From positions 4,531,327-4,595,326 of the forward strand of contig OZ026554.1 in assembly GCA_964020155.1 (NCBI GenBank): a DNA stretch of 64,000 nt, given 5' to 3'. The stretch is from Chondrilla cf. caribensis (lineage: Eukaryota > Porifera > Demospongiae > Chondrillida > Chondrillidae). Position 1 is the stretch's first letter; the number at the start of each line of letters is the position of its first letter. Under the pieces are notes generated by a model. The model saw only the letters and a program-made list of their open reading frames with translations, had not been told where the DNA came from and ran no database searches. Made by a program: the position numbers and the translations under genes. Below are positions 53,982-61,768 of this stretch, piece by piece.

Positions 53982-55214
53982 TCAGTTTGGGTGGATGTGA
54001 ATAGCTGGTCCCCCTTGACCCCCTGACCCTGGTTTGCCTGTTGTCACCACTCGGAGGAGATTGTCAGGTCGTGGGTTCTCACTGGTGAGATACTCCGTCA
54101 AATCAACTCCAAAACTGTGCAGTTTTCGAAGGTAGGCGAGTTTCTCCTCCTGTTCCTTCTCTTTGGATCTCAGTTCTGCCAGAGCAGTTTCCTTCTTGAG
54201 ACGAACCGTTTCTTCGTGTTGTCTCTCTGCCAATTTCAGCTCGTGCAAGAGTGCCTCCTTTTCCAGTTGTTGCTGGTGCTTCAACTTCTCCAGTTTCATA
54301 TTTTGCTCCAGGGATTCTCTCTGGTGTTCGTTGCGCAACTTGAAATCTGTCAAATCTTGCTCTTTTGCTTCCTTCTCCAGGTTGACCTTCATCTGGGTCC
54401 TCTTCTGAACGGCTTTGTCATGCAGGCCTTGGAGATTACCTGCAGCATGGTAACCTCGGAATACAACCTTGGTGACCTGATATCCGATCCGTTCTGTCCT
54501 CTCTTGGAGCTGCTTATAGTTATCGAGCACGTTCAACATGCTTGTGTTCTCCATGAAGTCCTCATAAGCCATTGTAGCCGCAAAAGCAATGACGTCAGCT
54601 GTGAGAGCATTGATGAAATCTCCAATGGGGTCAACCGTACTGTTCAGCATCTTCTCGATGTCCTTTAGCTCGAAGAAAATCATCAGCTTAACCGTAAGGA
54701 GGGCATCGTCCTTCGTTCTCACGTCCTCCACGTTGAAGTAGAACTGATCGGGGATCACACGGAGTTTGTTGAATTTCAATATTCCGGGCTTCTTTCTGGT
54801 CTTGTTCTTCGGATCTGTGCCGTGCCAGACGAATTCGTGAAGCCATTCATTGGAATCAGGATAGTAGAGGGTGGGTCCGTACACTATCCTACGGACCACC
54901 GTCCCGTCCTTGGTGTCCCGACTGTACACCACTAGAACCTCGTTTGCATCCAACGATGTTACCTCCTTCACTAACACAAATGCTGTCTCGTAAGGATTGA
55001 GAAAGACGGAACACGGACCCGGTTTGTGCACCACGCGACCGTCCTTGTATTTAATAGCCAGGTACTGCTTCTGACTGGCGCTGTAGCGAGTCAGCAATTG
55101 ATACTTCTTACGAAAAACGCTAACTCTATTCGGTCCATCGAACAACTCCACTCTGCCATGCTTGTCCACTGTTAAGAGCTGGTTCCCAGCGCGCACCGTC
55201 TTCCTCAGGGGCAT
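53982..55214 (-). CDS. SPFH/Band 7-like protein with C-terminal coiled coil
   Basis: Single exon, 410 residues from ATG 55214 (MPLRKTVRAG). Residues 1-110 look like small beta-rich repeats (VDKHGRVELFDGPNRVSVF, YKDGRVVHKPGPCSVFLNPY). Residues about 110-275 resemble an SPFH/Band 7 domain (ANEVLVVYSRDTKDG, RTKDDALLTVKLMIFFELKD, RIGYQVTKVVFRGY). Residues about 275-370 are a charged coiled coil (Glu/Lys/Gln-rich), as in flotillins and the major vault protein. A Gly-rich tail ends the protein. No signal peptide or membrane helix is visible, so it is probably a cytosolic or membrane-peripheral scaffold. I cannot name an orthologue; major vault protein-like shoulder is the nearest comparison. The lack of introns contrasts with neighbouring genes. 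Confidence 0.65.
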   Translation of the reverse strand: MPLRKTVRAGNQLLTVDKHGRVELFDGPNRVSVFRKKYQLLTRYSASQKQYLAIKYKDGRVVHKPGPCSVFLNPYETAFVLVKEVTSLDANEVLVVYSRDTKDGTVVRRIVYGPTLYYPDSNEWLHEFVWHGTDPKNKTRKKPGILKFNKLRVIPDQFYFNVEDVRTKDDALLTVKLMIFFELKDIEKMLNSTVDPIGDFINALTADVIAFAATMAYEDFMENTSMLNVLDNYKQLQERTERIGYQVTKVVFRGYHAAGNLQGLHDKAVQKRTQMKVNLEKEAKEQDLTDFKLRNEHQRESLEQNMKLEKLKHQQQLEKEALLHELKLAERQHEETVRLKKETALAELRSKEKEQEEKLAYLRKLHSFGVDLTEYLTSENPRPDNLLRVVTTGKPGSGGQGGPAIHIHPN

Positions 55215-55425
55215 GATGACTCGGCTTTTCCGGTCTCTAAAATTCCGAAATGAAATTTGAATCGAGAACTGGAATATTGGTACGTGACAACATGGCGCGC
55301 TGGACTCGCCGCTACGTATCTGAAACTACTAATTTCAACAAGCCATTGATACGATAAGACCATAGCATACTTACACCATGTCACCATAGAAACGGAGATC
55401 ACAATTCAAGTTATCAAAGGTCAGG

Positions 55426-55596
55426 TTACTTCTTTTCTTCAATACTCTGTTGGCTGTCTGATGATGGTTCAATAACAGTTGGTTCACGATGTTTGGGAAA
55501 CTGTTCCCATGGTGACGAGAGATCAAATCCTCCAAATTCCTGTATCATTTCCAAAGGTTCACAGACAACCCACTTAACTTCATTGTCGTAATGAAC
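55426..55596 (-). CDS. Orphan terminal exon, unknown protein
   Basis: On the minus strand a good acceptor (CTTCACTTGTCAG) is followed by 56 open codons ([20 protein letters not shown], then [20 protein letters not shown]) and a stop. Codon composition and the aromatic/acidic pattern look like real protein. No upstream exon was found: the next 200 bases hold Penelope debris. It could be the last exon of a gene whose other exons lie beyond the insertion, or a relic. Product unknown. Confidence 0.4.
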   Translation of the reverse strand, partial: VHYDNEVKWVVCEPLEMIQEFGGFDLSSPWEQFPKHREPTVIEPSSDSQQSIEEKK

Positions 55597-55721
55597 CTGA
55601 CAAGTGAAGAGCAGTCACTGCATAAAATTTCATTGTCAATAATAATGACACCAATTGTATGTAACACACATATCACATTAGCATACAGCCTTTGTTAAGG
55701 GCAACTACACGCTACACACAA

Positions 55722-56048
55722 ACATGGTGTGGCCTGTCTGACTGTGTTCTGCTAGGGCCGATGTCATTATATTCTTATCTAGCCAGCTACGAAAAGATAC
55801 CAGCCTTGTGATACTCCTGCTGATAAAGACCCCCACCACTATAGTTATGGATAGCTATAGGGAGTCTTATGACAATAAAGTAACAAGCATGTTGTCAGAT
55901 ACCAGCACCTATAAGCCACTCCCTAAAGATCCTACCGCTCGTCCCAGAGAAAGATGAACTCCCTCCTCATAGACTTACACTGATCAGGCCACCTCTCCAA
56001 CCCTAGCTCTTTACTCTACGCCCTACCCAAGATTCATAAGCCAGATTG
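55722..56048. mobile_element. Rearranged Penelope-like fragment
   Basis: 55722-55779 is, on the minus strand, the endonuclease piece KDKNIMTSALAEH also present near 29680. Directly beside it on the plus strand, 55808-56048 encodes RT pieces (TTIVMDSYRESYDNKV, SDTSTYKPLPKDPTARP and, after frameshifts, LYALPKIHKPD). The two parts face each other head to head, so the copy is inverted and dead. Confidence 0.75.
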
Positions 56049-56591
56049 AAATTGATTCAGGAACAGAAAGCATTCCTGTACGCTAACAACATTCGCTTGT
56101 ATGTGTTTGGTATTATAATTAATGGAATATATTATAGGGACATTAGTTGCGACAATAAAATCAATAATGCGGTGATACCTAACATTGTCTAGTACATAAA
56201 ATAAGTTTCTGTAGGTAAATGTGATTTAAATATATACTGTATGAGATAATCAATAATCATAATATTATTATGATCTAATTATGTACATGATCATAAGCTG
56301 GGCGATTGGTACACAAAATTGATGCTTGATGGTTGTGTATGTGTGCACCATAATAATATAAAAATGGTTTGTGAATTTTTAATATATCGAATGTCATTAA
56401 TATGAGTGTTACAACACAGCACATGCTATCATGGTATATGGTGGATATAGTTTGTATGACATGTTGAGGTGCAGTGGAAAGTGGTGGAAAGTAGTGAATT
56501 GATATGGGATAAGTTGGAAATATGCATGGTTTTAGGTGCAATATAGATTAATGTATTCAATGGAAGTGAAATTGCATAAATTAATAATTCT
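56049..56591. other. AT-rich 3' flank of receptor gene 3
   Basis: About 540 bp of AT-rich sequence with no recognised gene. It does not match the flanks of copies 1 and 2 but shares patches with 61560-61768 (for example AAGAGTGATACAACACAACA / ATGAGTGTTACAACACAGCA), the flank of copy 4. Confidence 0.5.
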
Positions 56592-58835
56592 TTAGACTTT
56601 GGTATCTGCTGTTGTCGGCTTGCTACTTGTGATAGTTTTAGAGTGTCTTGTTCTCAAACAACACAAGAGGGACCAGTAGAGATGAAACACTTTCTTTGTG
56701 AACAGAAAGGCCACCAAAACCGTCACAGCTTGAGTCGTGTTGAAGATGATGAAGAGATACCAGGCCCATGAGAGATCACTTGAGAATAGGGCCAAAAATC
56801 CAAATAACCACGATAAACCGGTAACAGTCAGCAAAGCTATGGCAAATCGGAAATCCTTCCATGATTGTTTCCTTTGTTCTTTGGGGTCAATAGAGCTCGC
56901 CATTGGTCCGTACCTGATGTGTCCTACGATCACCATGACAACAACGAAGGCAATTACATTGAAGATGATGGACAGTCCCACTGGTACTACAAATGTCACA
57001 ATCAGAGCAATAGGTTGGTTTATCCAACAACTACTCCCGACACCATAGTTCACAGAGTCCTCCACTGTAAAATTGACAATGATTGTAGGAATGATAATGA
57101 CAAGAGGTGACAGCCATGCCAAGAGCATGTAGAGAGTGAGCAACTTCCAGTTTTCAGCAGCACTCTTGTTTAACTTCTTAATGTTGTAGAAACTCCTCAC
57201 TAGTTCTGACCCCATCACTGACATCCAACTGAAACGACACAGGTACACGTAATGGATGGCTACTGCGAATATGGAACACAATATTTCTACTCTAACATAT
57301 TGGAAGAGTGGAGCCCCAACAAGAAAGAGCATGTCTCCCAATAGAATTGAAAAGACAAAGTTCACCATCAGTTTACTGAAGAAGGTTCGGAGGTCTTTAA
57401 ACAAGAAGAAGGTGAGAAGAAACAATAAACAGCTCACAAAATCTATGGATATTCCAATATACGAAAGAATCCCAAAGGCAATTGGATAACTGAACACAGC
57501 CTCAATTTGTGTGTTGTTTGTAGTAAAGTTTCGAGAAAGGCTGGTACAAATGAGAGGTCTACCATTTGTGTTGGTGCCTTCGATGGAGTAAGTCTCATTG
57601 TCGGATAACCACAACAATTTGAATGTGCTACTGTCATTTCCTTGTTGAATGTACTCACTGCTATCAAGAATGATGGGAACACAGTTCGTACTCTGGACAC
57701 TCGGGATGCACACAAGTGGTCTACCATTGTCGTTTACACTCTCAATGGACACATTCAGGTTGTAGCTATTCCAGAACACACTTTCGTTGCTTATCAGAGA
57801 GTACGAACCTCCTACCAGTGTGATTGCTGTGGAGTTAGTACAGTTGGCAGATGGCAATGTACGACAAGATCCTCTGAATGCATCATAGACACTCCCACTT
57901 GGACACGCCTCTTCTATAAGGTTGTAATGTATTGAAGATGAAATCAATTTCCCAGTTCCAGAGACATCCAAGAGTACAGCAATATTAGTAAATTCTGAAC
58001 CACCTGTAGTACCATTTGAAGTTGAAGGTCCTGGTCCGGGAGAACATGTAACATTTTGGATGCTGACGTTCCAGCAGGCTGCACAGTATGTATTAGCATA
58101 CACAGATCCATTATATGCTACCAGGTTTAGACCGAATGTAGTACAGTTCTCTCTGAGGTCCATTGGGGAATCTTCAGGGCATGTAGTAATCAGTCCTGTA
58201 GGCAAACGCTCACATCCACGTGGATCAGACAGAGATGACGGTGGATAGTAGTAGTCAACATCACAGAACTTCAACAATTCATTGATAGTAAAATTCGTTT
58301 GCACTTCACCTTCGCCGTTTACCGATATACAACCTAGCTGTATCCTCCAGCTGATTTCATTTGACTGCTGTAGTCCGTTACATCGGGCGCAGAACTTATT
58401 ACGATAAACTAATCCCGTACTTCCATCACTTACTGGAGGAGGAACAATTTTATAGGAGGCACGAGTAGCGTTAGGATCCTCGCAAAGAGACACAATCTCG
58501 TTGACGTTGGCCACTCCGTCAGCTAGCTGTTCGGTGATCCATGAGCGAGAACACGAGGTGATCATCCAGAATGTGCTACGTCCAGAGCTAAATCCGGCAT
58601 CAACACAAGAAAATCGTGGATCTAGAACTGTCTTATTAGTTGTTACGATGGCATCGTGACAACAATCTCCGTACTGTTGGCAAAAACGGTCACAATAGCA
58701 GTAGGTCGTGGAATTACCATCCAGTCCACAAGAAGAGGCGGGACAATTTCTCGGATCGAGAGAGTCAGCGAAGAGAACTAAAATCACAAGAAATAGATTC
58801 TGACTGTGAAGGATTTGAACTTGATACTTGGTCAT
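56592..58835 (-). CDS. Somatomedin-B / secretin-like 7TM receptor, copy 3
   Basis: Single exon, 747 residues from ATG 58835 (MTKYQVQILHSQ); the codon at 58856 is GTG and not taken as start. A signal-peptide-like stretch (LFLVILVLFADS) is followed by somatomedin B (CYCDRFC, YGDCCHDA), a Cys-rich ectodomain and the 7TM region with ILCSIF, CWI, GLSWLFG and FIIFNTTQ. The N-terminal third and the loop before TM7 (SSIDPKEQRKQSWKDFRFA) differ from copies 1 and 2 and match copy 4. The central ectodomain (SYSLISNESVFW to STNCVPIILDSSEY) and most helices are nearly identical in all four. It belongs to a second subgroup with copy 4. No GPS motif; intact frame. Confidence 0.88.
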   Translation of the reverse strand: MTKYQVQILHSQNLFLVILVLFADSLDPRNCPASSCGLDGNSTTYCYCDRFCQQYGDCCHDAIVTTNKTVLDPRFSCVDAGFSSGRSTFWMITSCSRSWITEQLADGVANVNEIVSLCEDPNATRASYKIVPPPVSDGSTGLVYRNKFCARCNGLQQSNEISWRIQLGCISVNGEGEVQTNFTINELLKFCDVDYYYPPSSLSDPRGCERLPTGLITTCPEDSPMDLRENCTTFGLNLVAYNGSVYANTYCAACWNVSIQNVTCSPGPGPSTSNGTTGGSEFTNIAVLLDVSGTGKLISSSIHYNLIEEACPSGSVYDAFRGSCRTLPSANCTNSTAITLVGGSYSLISNESVFWNSYNLNVSIESVNDNGRPLVCIPSVQSTNCVPIILDSSEYIQQGNDSSTFKLLWLSDNETYSIEGTNTNGRPLICTSLSRNFTTNNTQIEAVFSYPIAFGILSYIGISIDFVSCLLFLLTFFLFKDLRTFFSKLMVNFVFSILLGDMLFLVGAPLFQYVRVEILCSIFAVAIHYVYLCRFSWMSVMGSELVRSFYNIKKLNKSAAENWKLLTLYMLLAWLSPLVIIIPTIIVNFTVEDSVNYGVGSSCWINQPIALIVTFVVPVGLSIIFNVIAFVVVMVIVGHIRYGPMASSIDPKEQRKQSWKDFRFAIALLTVTGLSWLFGFLALFSSDLSWAWYLFIIFNTTQAVTVLVAFLFTKKVFHLYWSLLCCLRTRHSKTITSSKPTTADTKV

Positions 58836-60261
58836 CTTGAATCTTGTACGGGGCACAATATGACCTCCTAGGGCATGTGTTTGTTCATTTATACAGTTTG
58901 TGGGGGTGGGGTATAGAGTATCTATGGTGGTGGTAAAACGAGAAATGGAATTTAATATATTATTTCCGCCTGGGCGAACGAGCTAATAGTCTGAAAGAGC
59001 GAGTTCCACCAGCCGCAAAGTCTCAGTTTGGCACCTTGATAGTGCATTGAGCGCATGATGATGGACTGCATGAACTTCTATAGGTCTAGGTATGTCAATC
59101 AATCCAGTGTAGCTCGTCGAGCTATTATGGGCTCTCTTAACCCTCTGCACCGCGCCCTATATAATACAAACGAAAGTTCCGCCGGATGTTCTTTGAAGTG
59201 TTCTATTTCCTTTTAGGAACAAGTGTTTTGAACGCTTTATGTAACAATTTATACAGCAAAGATTGACTAATCTTCTTGTACTAAACATTAGTGCCTACGG
59301 TCAAGCATCGCGAAGAACTGTCATCGCGCAGTCATTTTCTAATTCGGGAATATTTTTGAGAAGATCCAGATACGCCCCAGCATCAAAACTGGTATCTATA
59401 GAAAGCCAGATTCGTCGGCTCTCCACTGTTGGGTACCACGAGTAGATCCTACGCTGCTCTGCTGAGATAGAAGCCAATTATGAGGTAAGTGTCAACGTGC
59501 TATAATCAAAGCACTTATAAACTAGTTGTGAACGAAGTTCAGAACCTCGCAAATGCTAGAGCATAAAACCATAGATCTCGCATATCAAGATCTATAGACA
59601 CTCTAAACTAACGTAACCGTTAGTCTATTCATAGACTCTAAACCCTATTATGGTTACGTTAGTTTAGAGTGTCTATACATAGACCTTACCAATGAATGTC
59701 ATTAAATTCTATATGAATAGAATTAATTATCCATACTATGAATTTCATTATATGCTTGTATTTTTAACCTGACATTGTGCAATTATAGGCACCCATGTGT
59801 ATACTGTACAAAACATCATCATCATCAGGGTTCATCACTTGGCGATGAGGAATAAGGACAGCCATTTCCTCACAGCCGGGGAGTGGTCCTGAAGAACAGA
59901 GAATGTAAGTATAACCCCCCCTACTGATGTCTGTCTGTTGTTGGAGGCACTTGTTGTGAAAAACCTGCTGCAGAGCATACTGCGTAAAGATGAGCATTAT
60001 GAGGATTGCTTCACGCTGATCAACCTACAACAGATAAACGCCCCACAGTCATTGCCATTCTTCTCCCTGAGGAGAAGCTGTTATTGCAGACAACAGTATG
60101 AGGGTGTTACTGGTACAGAATCAGGACATACAATTTATAAAATTAAATGTTTAATACTTTTCGTACTCCAATTTCTGTACATTATCATCATCTCAATTGC
60201 CGCAGGGATCATATACAATGAGTTGATTCTCAGTAATGTCCAGTAGGATTCTAGTAGATTC
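58836..60261. other. Spacer between receptor copy 3 and the broken copy
   Basis: 58857-59060 is the receptor 5' flank, duplicated at 60421-60600. No certain gene in the rest. Short open stretches at 59263-59445 (plus), 59764-59890 (minus, GCEEMAVLIPHRQVMNPDDD) and 59938-60246 (plus) look partly protein-like, but I could not assign them. Confidence 0.4.
59593..59677. repeat. Perfect 26-bp inverted repeat (hairpin)
   Basis: The arm at 59593-59618 (TATAGACACTCTAAACTAAC plus GTAACC) is an exact reverse complement of 59652-59677, with a 33-base loop. AT-rich, in intergenic DNA. Confidence 0.9.
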
Positions 60262-60399
60262 TCAGTAGGTCGTGGAATTACCATCCAGTCCACAAGAGGA
60301 GGCAGGACAATTTCTCGGATCAAGAGAGTCAGCAAAGAGAACTAAAATCACAAGAAATAGAATCTGACTGTGAAGGATTTGAACTTGATACTTATTCAT
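60262..60399 (-). pseudogene. Truncated 5' fragment of a somatomedin-B receptor
   Basis: From ATG 60399 (MNKYQVQILHSQ) it encodes the signal peptide and the first part of the somatomedin B domain (RNCPASSCGLDGNSTTY) and then hits a stop at the point where homology to copies 3 and 4 ends. The upstream 200 bp also match the flank of copy 3. It is therefore a broken duplicate including the promoter region; no 7TM part is present nearby. Confidence 0.85.
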
Positions 60400-60639
60400 C
60401 TTGAATCTTGTACGGGGCACAATATGACCTCCTAGGGCATGTGTTTGTTCATTTAAAATATACATTTTGTGGTGGTAAAACGAGAAATGAAATTTATAAA
60501 AATTATTTCCGCCTGGGCGAACGAGCTAATAGTCTGAAAGAACGAGTTCCACCAGCCACAGTCTGAGTTTGAAGCCTTGATATTGCATGAGCGCATGACC
60601 GGCTAGGTCTAGGTATATATATCAATCAATCAATCAATC

Positions 60640-60810
60640 AAGCCTGTAGCCTGAGCTATAATATGGCTCTCTTATTTCACATTCTATGATGTCATAGGTC
60701 TTATTTCGTCATCCTGGTTCTAGTTAGCCCAGGCTAAATGGGCTCTCTTAATTCACATTCTATGACGTCACAGCTCTTATTTTCTCATCCTGGTGGTAGT
60801 TGCTAGGACC
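60640..60810. repeat. 80-bp tandem dimer with CRE-like palindrome
   Basis: ATGGCTCTCTTATTTCACAT...CATCCTGGT at 60663 and GGGCTCTCTTAATTCACATT...CATCCTGGT at 60739 are two copies of one unit. The second contains TGACGTCA near 60762, the palindromic cAMP-response element; the first has TGATGTCA. A related GGGCTCTCTTAA lies at 59129. It sits upstream of the broken receptor copy. Confidence 0.6.
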
Positions 60811-61768
60811 AACAGTCCTATTATAGGATGTGGTCTTCCTCTTAGACATCTTGTATCAGGGAACCTGGATGCTGAACTTCTTCATTCTGCATGTATATCA
60901 TGTTAATTCAAACACTATGTAATAGGTGTTATTAATTATATGCTACGTAATACCCCTATTACAATTATTATTGATAAACAAATTCATGAACTGAAACGTG
61001 CAGCATTGAGTCTACAAGCCCATAGGGATGGACACACAAAGTATATATCTTGGACCTAATCAACCAAGTTCAAAGTGATTAAGTATAAGCAAGCACATGC
61101 AAGGAATTGACCACAACACAACTAGTCTTTTCGATCAAGTGAATAATAATTATTGTTATAGTACATACTGTACATGTGCGTATTAAAATTATCATTGCAT
61201 GAGTAAAGACTCAAGGATATGCACTATTGATAATTATAATTTTTTTAATGGTCCAGGAGTAAATGTTGTGAGAGTCACACATGTGGAAAACCAAGTTACA
61301 CACACATGACATTGGGAGAAAAATGCCTTGGGGTTGCAATTCACTGAAACAATGTTGAATGCAAGATTCAATGACATGCTGCATTACATAATGTTTACCC
61401 TCAAGGAAACTGTTTTTCCCCTTATTAAAAAAAATTTCCCCTTATGTGTGCAGCATGCCACTGTGGGTGTGCATGCGAGTGTGTGTGTACATCATGTGAA
61501 TAGTTTGTGAATTATTATTTCAGCTAGAGTTCACGGATTACCACAGTTACCACATGCATTGTCTACATTCAGAGGATTACTCATTAATTTCATTAAAATA
61601 AGAGTGATACAACACAACAGACGTTTTCATTTAACATAGTGGATATTTTGTACAACACGTTGAGCTGCAGTGGATAGCAGTGAATAGTATTGAATTGATA
61701 CAGTAACTGGATAAGTTGGTAAATAGTATTATATGTCTGCAAGTTACAGAAGTGATTTTACATGTTCT
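60811..61768. other. AT-rich 3' flank of receptor gene 4
   Basis: About 960 bp with no recognised gene. The part nearest the receptor stop resembles the flank of copy 3. Confidence 0.5.

Noticed and set aside
58836..58856. Receptor copy 3 start at 58856
   Set aside because: The codon is GTG; ATG 58835 gives the same signal peptide as in the other copies.
61328..61510. 60-residue plus-strand frame in the flank of copy 4
   Set aside because: AT-rich flank, no domain and no homologue elsewhere in the window.
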